IMG/VR virus record: IMGVR_UViG_3300049914_000251
Location: 1-64,000 of that record
DNA from: a virus
Length of the DNA: 64,000 bases
Direction: 5' to 3' (one strand)
A program made the translations under genes and the position numbers. The notes under the pieces were generated by a model that saw nothing but the letters and a program-made list of their open reading frames with translations, was not told the origin of the DNA and did no database searches. Positions 26,253-34,639 of the stretch are shown in pieces (position 1 is the stretch's first letter; every line of letters starts with the position of its first letter).

Positions 26253-26553
26253 CGCCTTTAACCTCCTCGCTATTTAAACTCTTCCAGCACTCAGGACATT
26301 CTCTCTTCGTAAGAACGCCTCCACCTTTGCTATGTTCAAAACAAGATGCTATTCCCCAGAGATATAGCTGTTTCTTATCATTAGCTAATTGAGCCTCTGC
26401 AACTTTCTCCATAGCATCTTGTATTACTCCACAGGTCCTGGGAAATTTAAAACGAACTCCATCATTCGTACCAAATACCGCCAGGGCAACTCCCTTGACT
26501 ATTTCTTCATCCACAAAAAGGATGACCTCTTTTGTTACCTTTACTGTATTCAC
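26233..26553 (-). CDS. Hypothetical protein with Cys pair
   Basis: 107 residues from a GTG with AAGGGGAA upstream; the frame is open further but would lie inside the primase gene. A strand-helix body is followed by a C-terminal CFEH then CPECWK set likely to bind zinc. It overlaps the SANT-like gene by 20 nt. The recurring GGTATAA motif lies 25 nt upstream of the start. Confidence 0.55.
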   Translation of the reverse strand: MNTVKVTKEVILFVDEEIVKGVALAVFGTNDGVRFKFPRTCGVIQDAMEKVAEAQLANDKKQLYLWGIASCFEHSKGGGVLTKRECPECWKSLNSEEVKGDEEKSG

Positions 26554-26597
26554 TTGTTCCCCTTCCCGACCCCGCCCAACGTAGTTTATACCTTGCC

Positions 26598-27227
26598 TTA
26601 TATATAAGGGATACCCGTACATTCCTGCATCCACCGCTCGGCCCTGTTCTGTAACTTCATCTTAAATGACTGCAACCGCTCCCCTGCTTTAATATCGGTA
26701 GCCCTTACAATATCGTCGGGATCCCCTGCAGCTAATCCTATGGTTAATACGTTGAACTGCAGCCTCAGTTCCGGATCTAACAGAAGTTCCTGAGTCTTAG
26801 CAGAACCTTCCCGACCGCCGTCATCACCATCGAACAGCAAAAGCAACTTATCAGTCCACCGCCTCAACAGCAGGCCCTGCCACCGCGTAAGATTATTAGA
26901 CATCGCTCCGATCGTATTAGTAAACCCGACATAATGCATCGCTATCACATCCAACGGTCCCTCAACCACGATAGCATATCCCCGCTGAAGAATAGGCACT
27001 AATGCCCTATCAAGACCGAACACATTAAATGCGGTAGGAGCATCACTAGGATAATCCCACCTCATACCACCATCCGAGAAAAGTTTCTTGATCGTAAAAA
27101 TATACTTACCGGTAAAATCCAACACAGGTATCTGTATCGAATCTTCAGAGGTAAGTATATGCCAGTCTGAGATTTCCTCTTCTGTAATATGTCTTTTATC
27201 GAGAAGATAAACTAATCCTTTATCCAT
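26598..27227 (-). CDS. TOPRIM domain of a split DnaG-type primase
   Basis: 209 residues. The TOPRIM acidic motifs are clear: VVEGPLDVIAM (about 87-97) and LLLLFDGDDGGREGS (about 136-150). An N-terminal segment (RHITEEEISDWHIL, IPVLDFTGKYIF) matches the primase core before TOPRIM. There is no zinc-binding domain here. A separate CHC2 zinc protein is at 55952-56512, so the primase seems to be made as two chains. It should prime lagging strands with the DnaB helicase at 56824-59304. Confidence 0.85.
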   Translation of the reverse strand: MDKGLVYLLDKRHITEEEISDWHILTSEDSIQIPVLDFTGKYIFTIKKLFSDGGMRWDYPSDAPTAFNVFGLDRALVPILQRGYAIVVEGPLDVIAMHYVGFTNTIGAMSNNLTRWQGLLLRRWTDKLLLLFDGDDGGREGSAKTQELLLDPELRLQFNVLTIGLAAGDPDDIVRATDIKAGERLQSFKMKLQNRAERWMQECTGIPYI

Positions 27228-27231
27228 CTCT

Positions 27232-27588
27232 TTACCACGGCGCAGGAATACCCGCTAATGCTAATTTTATCTCATACCACCAAGTACTGAGCCTTTCCCT
27301 GATACGCTTAAAAGATATAATAGACGTAAACTCAAATAAATTCACCCACGGATCTCTCTTAACCTCGCACTTACTCACTACCTTTTCCAGCAGAGCATCG
27401 GCTGTTTGAGAATAACACTTCTTCCAATGCCTCTGAAAATTAGCCGCTCCGCTTACCCACCGGCCGCTTTTCTTACTGTAATAATAAGAAGGTAAATAGC
27501 CACCGCACGATCCACACCGGAATACTCCTTTATACTTTTCCGGAGCGTCTTCCGGTAAAATTTCTGGTAAATAACCAATAGCCTTCAT
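27232..27588 (-). CDS. Hypothetical zinc-finger protein
   Basis: 118 residues from MKAIGYLPE. FRCGSCGGYLP with a later HWKKC supplies a CCHC-type zinc site. The C-terminal half is amphipathic helices. Start is uncertain; the next upstream small gene overlaps it by 59 nt. Confidence 0.55.
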   Translation of the reverse strand: MKAIGYLPEILPEDAPEKYKGVFRCGSCGGYLPSYYYSKKSGRWVSGAANFQRHWKKCYSQTADALLEKVVSKCEVKRDPWVNLFEFTSIISFKRIRERLSTWWYEIKLALAGIPAPW

Positions 27589-27754
27589 TTTGACAAACCC
27601 CCTCTTTTTCTTTAATAGCAACTACCCTCATCGCACATACAAAACCGTACGGACTTCCTTCTATCATTATAGCATTAACCCGGTTGACCCTGTGTCCGCA
27701 CTTGGAGCATTTAACCACGCTCCAATCCAATGCCTTATTTATTATTGTTCTCAT
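27530..27754 (-). CDS. Small zinc-knuckle protein overlapping its neighbour
   Basis: 74 residues starting MRTIINKALDW, with VKCSKCGHRV near the N-terminus and two later Cys. It overlaps the downstream gene by 59 nt in another frame. Either both are real or the C-terminal part of this frame is fortuitous. The tail (FTGRRSGKV) ends in the KV-stop sequence that recurs before other genes. Confidence 0.45.
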   Translation of the reverse strand: MRTIINKALDWSVVKCSKCGHRVNRVNAIMIEGSPYGFVCAMRVVAIKEKEGVCQNEGYWLFTRNFTGRRSGKV

Positions 27755-29039
27755 TTTTCATAGTGTCAGCCCAAACATCTGGCAGCGCATCCTGAAACTG
27801 AAGCTTAGGTTTACTGTCAGCCTCAGCCAGATAAATAGGCCCTCCACCCAACGGACCATTCTTGCTGTGGAAATACAGCAAATTCTGAGATGGTGCGCTG
27901 GTAGTCTGCATTGCTCCCATTGCAAACTCATCTCCACCCTTAACCGAACCATTGATAAATATTGGTCCCGTAGCCATAGGGATCTCTGCCTTCCGATGAA
28001 AGTGATACAACAATGCTACATCGAAATAATCCCCCTGCGCTTGCAACATCTCCCGGAGCCTCATTAATGCTCTCTCTATACCGTAATATGGCAAACCCAT
28101 CCAGCTCCTTACCCAGTCACCATGCAGCATAATGATCCTGGTCTTCTCCGCATTGAACAGCATGAACGGAGCCTTAGGAACATCGAACCTCACGTTAAGC
28201 AGATCCTTGCAAAACACCGCCTGCCACTGATAGCAAAGATAATCCCAGTTATAATACCTCTCTTTAAACGCTGGCTTTTTCGACAGCCTGGGATGATTAC
28301 CAACTATACAAGGAACATAAATGTTTTCAAAATGCGGGGACAAGAACCCTATCCCCTGTGCCATAATATACGCTACCCGGGCAGCCAACATCATCATATT
28401 AGACACGTTAGTCCTGACCAACTCCTCATGAATATCGCCGCTCAACATATCACCGCCCTGTGCGATAATAAGATTTGGAATATTCAGAGAAGAACGCCGC
28501 AGCTCCACCAGCTCCAACGTTTTCCGGAACATCATACCTAAGCGCCTGTTCATAATGGTCATATCATAAGCGTTAATGCCCATAGTCTCCTCATACTTTA
28601 CAACCTCTCCACCATGAAGATCGGAGACCTGAACCACATCTGTCTCAGTACCCTTATCCTGCGGTATCACCCTTTCGTACCTGGGAGCTGTCTTCACCAC
28701 CACCGCAGGAATAATATGAGCCACTTCCTGAATAGCATCCGAAAACAATTCATGCTTCGCCAGCTCATCAGCTGCTTGCCGGTACAACCCCTTAAAATAC
28801 TTCAGTTCCGCAGTTAACTTCTGAGCCTTCACATCCTCTTTAACCGTACCTTTAAGTCCAGAACCATGCTGAGGTCTCGAATATCCCAGCCTGCGCATGC
28901 TAGTCATAAAGGACTCCGCATTACTGAACCCCAAAGACTTTGCAAACACTGTCAGCTCCTCATAAGAAAAAAAGTTGATAGCATCTATGCACTTTTGAAA
29001 TTCTGGAGTGTCCTTCTCAGGCATTTTCCGTTCGAACAT
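27735..29039 (-). CDS. Calcineurin-like phosphoesterase with N-terminal helical region
   Basis: 434 residues with GGAGG. The metal-site motifs are VSDLHGG, QGGDMLSGDIH, VGNHPR, LHGDWV and YHFHRK. The first 130 residues hold a helix-turn-helix-like segment (YEELTVFAKSLGFSNAESFMTSMRRLGY in outline) and coiled coil. It is one of three phosphoesterases here, with SbcD and 31450-32130. Its substrate is unknown; the linked N-terminal DNA-binding-like segment hints at nucleic acid. Confidence 0.75.
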   Translation of the reverse strand: MFERKMPEKDTPEFQKCIDAINFFSYEELTVFAKSLGFSNAESFMTSMRRLGYSRPQHGSGLKGTVKEDVKAQKLTAELKYFKGLYRQAADELAKHELFSDAIQEVAHIIPAVVVKTAPRYERVIPQDKGTETDVVQVSDLHGGEVVKYEETMGINAYDMTIMNRRLGMMFRKTLELVELRRSSLNIPNLIIAQGGDMLSGDIHEELVRTNVSNMMMLAARVAYIMAQGIGFLSPHFENIYVPCIVGNHPRLSKKPAFKERYYNWDYLCYQWQAVFCKDLLNVRFDVPKAPFMLFNAEKTRIIMLHGDWVRSWMGLPYYGIERALMRLREMLQAQGDYFDVALLYHFHRKAEIPMATGPIFINGSVKGGDEFAMGAMQTTSAPSQNLLYFHSKNGPLGGGPIYLAEADSKPKLQFQDALPDVWADTMKNENNNK

Positions 29040-29497
29040 TATGCGCCTCCTGCATCCATGTCATCTAATTGCTTCTTTATATTAAACAGCCGCGCCTCGA
29101 GATCTTCACGGCTCGGCTTTTTAGCCAGATCCTGGGAAATGAGAATTGCTAATTTGGCATACACTGACACGTCCCCGAGCCTGCCTTTCAACCCCTCGAT
29201 CTTTCCCTCGTACCCCTGACACAACTGCCACAAAGCACTGTCAAGTTGCTTCATAGCATATGCCAAAGCTACCACCACCGGATTACTCAGGTCCAGCTCA
29301 GGATAATTCTTAAAAATAGCCGCTACCCTGTAAAAATTGCCCAGAGAATCCCCACCGTGAGCGTAATCATAGTTCTTAGCCGAATGCAGTGCCATCTCCT
29401 GAACCGTCATAGGAATAAAATCAGCGTGTCCATAAGGAAACGCCTTTTGTAGCGCCTCTACAATTACCCTCAACTCTTCTTCTGGTATCTCGTTCAT
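29039..29497 (-). CDS. Hypothetical protein, weak resemblance to nucleotide-modification/DUF1599 domains
   Basis: 152 residues. The central region has SAKNYDYAHGGDSLGNFYR, MKQLDSALWQLCQG and RLGDVSVYAKL. This order (K-DY, KQ helix, RLxDxxVY) resembles phage domains linked to nucleotide modification or MazG-like all-alpha hydrolases. The match is weak and by eye only. It overlaps the phosphoesterase start by 1 nt. Confidence 0.55.
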   Translation of the reverse strand: MNEIPEEELRVIVEALQKAFPYGHADFIPMTVQEMALHSAKNYDYAHGGDSLGNFYRVAAIFKNYPELDLSNPVVVALAYAMKQLDSALWQLCQGYEGKIEGLKGRLGDVSVYAKLAILISQDLAKKPSREDLEARLFNIKKQLDDMDAGGA

Positions 29498-29536
29498 CTA
29501 AACCTCCTCTATTATAGTTTATACCTACACAATTAA

Positions 29537-30175
29537 CTAACTACCTAAACCATCGACAGTCTCTTCAGGCTCCGACAACACACCCTTTGGATCGTACTTA
29601 TACAAAGCTTCCTGAATCAAAGCTGTGATTGTCCTTTTATCCTCTATGGACATATCCTCAGGAAAATTAGTAGCCACTGTAAACCCCGCAGCCCTGCCCC
29701 AACCCGAAAACTCCCCGTCCATAACGTCATTAAGCTCTCTAATAACCAGCTCCACCTGTTTATCTGTCATGTTCACAGGCTCACGATATAACGGCATCCT
29801 TCCCAAATTCTTAACATATTTCCAGCACTCAGAAATGACCTCTATCACTCTCTGCACCGGCGCCGGAGTGGGCAGTAACCACAAATTCCTGGATTGTATC
29901 TTCATAACACAATCTGGAATAATCACATACTCGAATTCGAGATCCTTGCAATTTACTATGTTAGAAAATTTATACCCGATGACCGACTTATCATAATGAC
30001 TAATGCGCTGTTCAACCGTGGGCTGCAAACCACAAAGCATGTCCAGCTCAATCTCATCCCAGCAGCCGCCAAAAGGCACCAGCTCCATTTCCTCCACACC
30101 TAAAACCTCATCCATACGTGCCTCCTCATCGATGATAATGACAGGCTCTAAAAAACCGGCTGTAAACTCCTCCAT
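29537..30175 (-). CDS. Hypothetical acidic protein
   Basis: 212 residues with AGGGGT upstream. Acidic and mixed alpha/beta with no motif. A conserved-looking core (YKFSNIVNCKDLEFEYVIIPD) is beta-rich. The 40 nt downstream of its stop contain a GGTATAA motif before the next gene. Function unknown. Confidence 0.6.
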   Translation of the reverse strand: MEEFTAGFLEPVIIIDEEARMDEVLGVEEMELVPFGGCWDEIELDMLCGLQPTVEQRISHYDKSVIGYKFSNIVNCKDLEFEYVIIPDCVMKIQSRNLWLLPTPAPVQRVIEVISECWKYVKNLGRMPLYREPVNMTDKQVELVIRELNDVMDGEFSGWGRAAGFTVATNFPEDMSIEDKRTITALIQEALYKYDPKGVLSEPEETVDGLGS

Positions 30176-30259
30176 TACCCCTACACCACTACGCCATTCA
30201 CCTCGACGATTTTATAATATCGTCGCGCTATGGTGACAAGCTCATTCATATAGCCTCGG

Positions 30260-30874
30260 CTAACATACCAGCAGGATTTGATACTTCCATCTCCGGTCGT
30301 GCTGCGGAAGCTCATTCTTGATGTCGCGCACAAAGTCTGACTTGTAAGGCGTGATGACGCATACACTACCAATACTATCACCATCGAAGATGACCGCTCT
30401 ATCGTCGAATCCTTCATCAAGCCATGCTACGTCCTGATTTTTCTCCATGAGATCCTGTACATGAGACGTTCCATATTTTTTTAGCTCTCCACTTCTCACG
30501 GTCTTCAGCGTATACATCCGCTGCTCTATACTCTGTCTGGTACGGTCATGTGCCTCCGCGATTTCCCCATTGCTGAGACCACGCGCGACCTCAGCCAATA
30601 ACTGCCTATCTTCCTCTTTAGACCATATAGATCCGCCTCTTTTCGAATACGGTGAAGACCTTCTACGCCTATTCTTAGATCTCGTTGGCTCCGGGCCTGT
30701 CGGTCCGATCTCCCTTCTTAATCCTTCGGAGATAACCTCGCTTGTTAAGGTAGTAGGGATACTATCCTTTAATTCAGCCTGACGTATACCCCTGATCAGC
30801 CCGCTCTGAAAGCGCCCCTCCACACAGCCTTCCCTGTAGTACTTGTCCTTTACCTTCTTTAACCACTCCCACAT
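30260..30874 (-). CDS. SANT/Myb-like DNA-binding protein (second)
   Basis: 204 residues with GGAGG. A basic linker (NRRRRSSPYSKRGGS) leads into a SANT/Myb-like helix-turn-helix: IWSKEEDRQLLAEVARGLSNGEIA then DRTRQSIEQRMYTLK in outline (about 85-130). The last 60 residues look like a small folded domain. It probably binds DNA and could regulate transcription. It resembles 25701-26252 only in the SANT part. About 84 nt downstream of its stop hold no clear gene beyond a 22-codon frame. Confidence 0.68.
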   Translation of the reverse strand: MWEWLKKVKDKYYREGCVEGRFQSGLIRGIRQAELKDSIPTTLTSEVISEGLRREIGPTGPEPTRSKNRRRRSSPYSKRGGSIWSKEEDRQLLAEVARGLSNGEIAEAHDRTRQSIEQRMYTLKTVRSGELKKYGTSHVQDLMEKNQDVAWLDEGFDDRAVIFDGDSIGSVCVITPYKSDFVRDIKNELPQHDRRWKYQILLVC

Positions 30875-30952
30875 GATGTACCTCCTTCTCTATATTTTAT
30901 GTTTTTAATCCCCGCAGTTTACTCCCAGCCCCGTAACTTTAGTCTTGACAAT

Positions 30953-31276
30953 TTATCCTCCGAAATACTTGTAATAAATCACCAGGATAAGCAATACCGT
31001 CATCAAAAAGAGAGAAGCGAAACAGTTTAACTTCCAAACCCAGAAAGTTGACGACAAGCTCCTGGGTATATGAAAAGCTTCGCCTACCGTTAGCATGATT
31101 AGCCATGCGATAGCGAAGCTCGTCACATTATGCGTAGTCGCAGTCTTATATATTTGATTAATGCTAGATGTTGAAATCATAACCATGCCTAGAAAATAGA
31201 GCGCATCCAAGAAGCGCTGCTTAAAAACGGCATCCGCCTTATTTTTAGACTTCTTTAGATAATCAGAATATTTCAT
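30953..31276 (-). CDS. Small membrane protein, three predicted spans
   Basis: 107 residues. Hydrophobic helices near 27-40, 50-65 and 80-103 are separated by short polar loops; the N-terminus is Lys-rich. It starts in ATGA overlap with the zinc-ribbon gene upstream. Function unknown; could act at the host membrane. Confidence 0.65.
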   Translation of the reverse strand: MKYSDYLKKSKNKADAVFKQRFLDALYFLGMVMISTSSINQIYKTATTHNVTSFAIAWLIMLTVGEAFHIPRSLSSTFWVWKLNCFASLFLMTVLLILVIYYKYFGG

Positions 31277-31437
31277 TCAGATCCTTTCATAGAAAAGGGC
31301 TGCGGAGTATACACTCTCTCGCTAATCTCTCCACACTGAGGACATCTTTGAACCTGCAAAACCTCAGAAAAAGCCGTAGGCTTTAATTTGATTTCAAACT
31401 CACCATGTTCAGGACATTTAAATACATACCACGGCAT
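31273..31437 (-). CDS. FmdB-type zinc-ribbon protein (54 aa), gap-filling
   Basis: Starts MPWYVFKCPEHGEFE and has a second pair CPQCGE near residue 32. The pattern matches small FmdB-like zinc ribbons, where the family normally has two CxxC; here the first pair is C-PE-H. AAAGGGGT precedes the start and the end overlaps the membrane-protein start (ATGA). Confidence 0.68.
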   Translation of the reverse strand: MPWYVFKCPEHGEFEIKLKPTAFSEVLQVQRCPQCGEISERVYTPQPFSMKGSE

Positions 31438-31449
31438 ACCTACCCCTTT

Positions 31450-32130
31450 CTATTGCTCTATAACGAAAGAATTCCCACTTACAACATGAAACGTGCCGTC
31501 TGTTTTAACATCCCCGCAATCGCCGAACCAAATCTCCTTCATTCCGGCAATCGTGGTAGAAACCTTCCACTTGTGAGTATGTCCTATCACGACATTAATA
31601 CCACGAGCTTCCCCGTACGCTTCCCATGCTGTTTGAATAGTTCTCGTTATCATAGTATATTTCTGAGACTCTCCACCAAACTTCAGCTTTGCCGTGCTCG
31701 GCAACCAGCCGAAGGCCCTGCAGATCCTGTACCAAAGCATCGGCTCATGTGCGACCATCCACTCTACCAGCCCCGGAGCGAACAGCTTCCAAACAGCCCA
31801 ATCCGACCTCTGATACCCGTGAATAAATAACCAATCGTCCTTTTCGTAATATGACAGCACTGGAATATCAACACCAGCAAATAATGGAACCATATACTTC
31901 TGAGGATCATGATTACCTTCCACGATAACATCGCCAGGTCTCAAGACCATCTTTATATCATCCACTATGGGAGTACGCGAACTCCACTTAGAAGGTCCCC
32001 ACGGCAATATATTAAACCAATCCCCTACAAGCACATGCTGTCCTCTAATATCAAAAAACCTTTGCACATTAGGATAATCAGCCAGCCTGTCCGTAGGATC
32101 GAAATGAGCATCTGAACCAGCTACTAACAT
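31450..32130 (-). CDS. Metallophosphoesterase
   Basis: 226 residues from an ATG with AAGGAAGG upstream. Motifs are GSDAHF, VGDWFN, VEGNHD, FIHGY and GHTH, a full calcineurin-like site. The layout is similar to small LpxH/YfcE-type hydrolases. Substrate not evident. Phage enzymes of this class may hydrolyse cyclic or 2',3'-phosphate RNA ends; with the RNA ligase gene at 36995-37933 that is possible but not shown. Confidence 0.75.
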   Translation of the reverse strand: MLVAGSDAHFDPTDRLADYPNVQRFFDIRGQHVLVGDWFNILPWGPSKWSSRTPIVDDIKMVLRPGDVIVEGNHDPQKYMVPLFAGVDIPVLSYYEKDDWLFIHGYQRSDWAVWKLFAPGLVEWMVAHEPMLWYRICRAFGWLPSTAKLKFGGESQKYTMITRTIQTAWEAYGEARGINVVIGHTHKWKVSTTIAGMKEIWFGDCGDVKTDGTFHVVSGNSFVIEQ

Positions 32131-32143
32131 CACGCCTTCCTTC

Positions 32144-32329
32144 TTACATCGGTGGTATAAGCGGCCCTATTCTCCGAACTATTTTAGTCTTTTGCACCGG
32201 ACAATACGTATCTGGAGATGGTTCAGGACCTCTTTCCGGTTCTGGATGCGGTGCCACTTTAGGCTTTGTTTTTTCTGGATCCTTAGTCTTTTCCGGACTC
32301 TTCTCCGGACTCTTCGTTGGTTCCGCCAT
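32144..32329 (-). CDS. Small Pro/Glu/Lys-rich protein
   Basis: 61 residues with GAGGAGG upstream. Begins MAEPTKSPEKSPEK and continues with charged repeats (KDPEKTKPK), then ends in a short hydrophobic tail. It overlaps the upstream gene by 47 nt. Intrinsically disordered by appearance. The good ribosome site supports expression. Confidence 0.5.
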   Translation of the reverse strand: MAEPTKSPEKSPEKTKDPEKTKPKVAPHPEPERGPEPSPDTYCPVQKTKIVRRIGPLIPPM

Positions 32330-32678
32330 TTTTCGCCTCCTCGACCTTCATACTTTTGTCCATATCTTGAAATATGCCATCAAGCATTGCCTGCTCTTCC
32401 CTCGACCTGGGAGCAGACTTAGAACCGAACTCCTGCATCAAAATATCATAGGCTACGCGCGCCCTCAATTCCCGGTATATCTTAGCCATAGTCTGAGACT
32501 CTAAGGGAATACGTCTTAACAACCCGCGCAGAAATTCAACGGAGAACTTCAAATCCTCAGCAGGAGCCTTCATATCGTTCATATAGAAAATAGACAGCAT
32601 TTTAGCTTCATTCTCCAGCTTAACATCCTCTGGAAGAAAATAAAAAATTATTTCTGCGTCTACAGGATTTACTAACAT
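32283..32678 (-). CDS. Hypothetical helical protein
   Basis: 131 residues with GGGGGA upstream. Mostly helical; the C-terminus becomes Glu/Gly/Asn-rich exactly where it overlaps the start of the Pro/Glu-rich gene in another frame. No family recognised. Confidence 0.62.
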   Translation of the reverse strand: MLVNPVDAEIIFYFLPEDVKLENEAKMLSIFYMNDMKAPAEDLKFSVEFLRGLLRRIPLESQTMAKIYRELRARVAYDILMQEFGSKSAPRSREEQAMLDGIFQDMDKSMKVEEAKNGGTNEESGEESGKD

Positions 32679-32687
32679 AGATTCCCC

Positions 32688-33041
32688 CTAAGCAATAACT
32701 CCCTGCCCCTTGCATGTGCTACACTTTAAATAACCAGCTCCCTTGCACCGAGGACAGCTTCCTACTGCCACTACACTTCTTATTCCCTGTAATGCCTCTT
32801 CCCGAGTACCGGCAAGCCAGCTTAAACTAGGAAATTCCGCGCATAAACCTACGTATTCCTTATCTTCATCGGACCAGGCAACCCCATAAGTATAGTGATC
32901 ATCGGCCTCCTCCTGCCTAATAACATTATAATCGGCCCCAGTACCAGATATCAAAAATAACGAACTTCCCTTTCCTATAGGAGTGACCTGCTCTACCTCA
33001 CTTTCATTACCTGCCTGCAAAGCCAACACCGCCACATCCAC
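32688..33041 (-). CDS. HicB-like domain fused to DnaJ-type zinc motif
   Basis: About 117 residues, start uncertain (GTG without a clear ribosome site). The middle (YTYGVAWSDEDKEYVGLCAEFP then TREEALQGI) matches the HicB-like fold, and the C-terminus has CPRCKGAG and CSTCKGQG, the CxxCxGxG units of DnaJ. No HicA toxin is seen next to it, so it is probably not a classical antitoxin. The combination is unusual. Confidence 0.65.
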   Translation of the reverse strand: MDVAVLALQAGNESEVEQVTPIGKGSSLFLISGTGADYNVIRQEEADDHYTYGVAWSDEDKEYVGLCAEFPSLSWLAGTREEALQGIRSVVAVGSCPRCKGAGYLKCSTCKGQGVIA

Positions 33042-33097
33042 GTGTCCAGTACATTCTTTACTTTATTTAATATGCTCATCTTTATTGCCCTTCTACC

Positions 33098-34024
33098 TTA
33101 CCACATTGACAGTAAATATTCAATAGTTCCTGTCTCACTACCGCTGCGTATCAGCTTATCCACCTTATACAATACCACAAAACGCTTCAGAACTGTCTCC
33201 AACGTTACCACCTTAGCCTGGTCCAACCTCTGCCCTATTTGATATGGTGGTATCCCGGTCCTGTCCATCAACTCTCTAGCCGTTAACCTCTTACCTCTTA
33301 ACAGCACTATCAAAACTATCTGAATCAACCGATAAGTAACACCACCAATGAACTGCCTCAAATCTACGCTCTTGCTTACAGCCAACAGATCTCCGATTCT
33401 ACCATCCAGCAAAGCCTCCACAGCGTCGGACTCAGAATTTATCATCACTACAGATCTCACCAACGCCTCATCCAACTCAGGGAACATCTTCAGTTTATTA
33501 CATTCGTTCATCACCACGCTTGGAACTTCCCCGCATCGATTAAGAATCAGATGTGCCAACGACGTAGTAATCTTTGGAAACTCCCCCCTAATATAATCAA
33601 ATAAAGAGTCCTGAGATAGCTCAGTGCAATCTATGTAACATACTTCCGGATGCTTAGGAATCCAACGATCTTCTCCCCTCGCCGATCGCACCTTATCTGC
33701 AGTAGCCACTAATACCACAGACCGATCGCCCTTTTGTAAACCATCGAGCCATTCAGTAATAAACGATACGTCTTTTATCTTCTGCACATCCTCAAGCACC
33801 ACTACCCTAGAATATTGACTGTACTGCTTAAGAGCGGCATCCAATTCGCTTGCTTTAGAGTTACCGTGCAACCTTACAACTTCAGTAGTGCTATACCTCA
33901 CTACCCCGGACAAAACCTCAGCTACAACACGATTAGCTAATATAACATCCGAACCAGACACCATGAAACAACGCCTGGAACGAACTTCTTTGTCCTTGTG
34001 ATCAAGCCATTGTAAATAGTTCAT
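33098..34024 (-). CDS. DNA polymerase III delta-like clamp-loader subunit
   Basis: 308 residues. The organisation follows HolA: a degenerate AAA+ N-terminal lobe with VVVLEDVQKI and VVLVATADKVR, then a lid, then a helical collar with LDGRIGDLLAVS and an ARELMDRTGIPPYQI-type segment. There is no Walker A, as expected for delta. It should open the phage clamp (2989-4158) together with the ATPase subunit at 38161-38916. It follows tRNA-Trp by 9 nt. Confidence 0.78.
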   Translation of the reverse strand: MNYLQWLDHKDKEVRSRRCFMVSGSDVILANRVVAEVLSGVVRYSTTEVVRLHGNSKASELDAALKQYSQYSRVVVLEDVQKIKDVSFITEWLDGLQKGDRSVVLVATADKVRSARGEDRWIPKHPEVCYIDCTELSQDSLFDYIRGEFPKITTSLAHLILNRCGEVPSVVMNECNKLKMFPELDEALVRSVVMINSESDAVEALLDGRIGDLLAVSKSVDLRQFIGGVTYRLIQIVLIVLLRGKRLTARELMDRTGIPPYQIGQRLDQAKVVTLETVLKRFVVLYKVDKLIRSGSETGTIEYLLSMW

Positions 34025-34032
34025 ACTTCACT

Positions 34033-34106
34033 TGGCAGGAGCTGAGAGATTCGAACTCCCGCCTCCACTTTTGGAGAGTGGCGTTCTACCCCTGAACTAA
34101 GCTCCT
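34033..34106 (-). tRNA. tRNA-Trp (CCA)
   Basis: Cloverleaf read on the minus strand: acceptor AGGAGCT/AGCTCCT, D arm GTTC/GAAC, anticodon arm CCACT-CTCCAAA-AGTGG with anticodon CCA, T arm GGGAG/CTCTC, discriminator G, encoded CCA. The first 10 nt overlap the 3' end of the upstream protein gene. Confidence 0.95.
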
Positions 34107-34291
34107 GTCTCCGTTTCCATCGTTACCAATGTCTCGCTTCCTACCTGCTCCCTAGTAACTTTGATACGCCTACCTGTCAAATCCTGTACAAAGTCAACAT
34201 AAGCGTCGAACTCCTCATCAGTTAACCGCTTATTCGGCACCACAGGAGGTTCAACATCAGCTGGTACGAACACCTTCTTAATCCTAATCAT
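34097..34291 (-). CDS. Small hypothetical protein
   Basis: 64 residues, basic strand at the N-terminus then helix and strand. The stop codon TAG lies inside tRNA-Trp, so coding and tRNA sequence share 10 nt. The start overlaps the upstream stop by 4 nt. No motif recognised. Confidence 0.6.
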   Translation of the reverse strand: MIRIKKVFVPADVEPPVVPNKRLTDEEFDAYVDFVQDLTGRRIKVTREQVGSETLVTMETETGA

Positions 34292-34554
34292 TTCAAGAAC
34301 CTCTGAATAAAGTCCCCCACCGAATCTTTAGCTATCCTCGTACCGTCATGAAAAGTATCCATATGCCGGAACAACTTATCCACAGGCGCAGCATCCACCA
34401 AAACCAAAGCTTCCTCTTTTACGGCCTCTAATACCCTATCTGAAAAATCTGATTTGGACTTAATTTCCCCTCTCTCCAGGTCACTCAAATAGTCCTGGAT
34501 TCTGATTCGTAAACTCGGCACTGACACCCCCAAAAAAAACAAATTCTTACTCAT
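34288..34554 (-). CDS. Small hypothetical protein
   Basis: 88 residues, helical after a hydrophobic N-terminus. It overlaps the zinc-ribbon gene upstream by 8 nt. Nothing diagnostic in the sequence. Confidence 0.6.
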   Translation of the reverse strand: MSKNLFFLGVSVPSLRIRIQDYLSDLERGEIKSKSDFSDRVLEAVKEEALVLVDAAPVDKLFRHMDTFHDGTRIAKDSVGDFIQRFLK

Positions 34555-34633
34555 ACTCTAAGTCTTCACCGCACACCGGACAAACCTCTTCACCACCCTC
34601 CAATTTAGTTCCACAGTAAGGACACTCTTCCAT
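34547..34633 (-). CDS. Tiny zinc-ribbon protein (28 aa), gap-filling
   Basis: MEECPYCGTKLEGGEEVCPV then CGEDLEYE: two CxxCG knuckles with a short spacer, a textbook minimal zinc ribbon. A GGA sequence lies upstream at long spacing. It fills the space between two real genes exactly. Confidence 0.6.
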   Translation of the reverse strand: MEECPYCGTKLEGGEEVCPVCGEDLEYE

Positions 34634-34639
34634 ATTAAA

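Noticed and set aside
30181-30420. 79-residue frame after the second SANT-like gene
   Set aside because: Most of it lies inside the SANT-like gene in another frame; only a 22-codon end is unique and it lacks a good ribosome site.
32688-33041. Classical HicAB toxin-antitoxin
   Set aside because: No HicA-like gene adjacent; neighbours are a helical protein and a clamp-loader subunit.
33042-33120. 28-codon ATG frame with a fair ribosome site before the HicB-like gene
   Set aside because: It overlaps the HicB-like start in another frame, encodes a Trp/Cys-rich short peptide and has no support beyond the start site.
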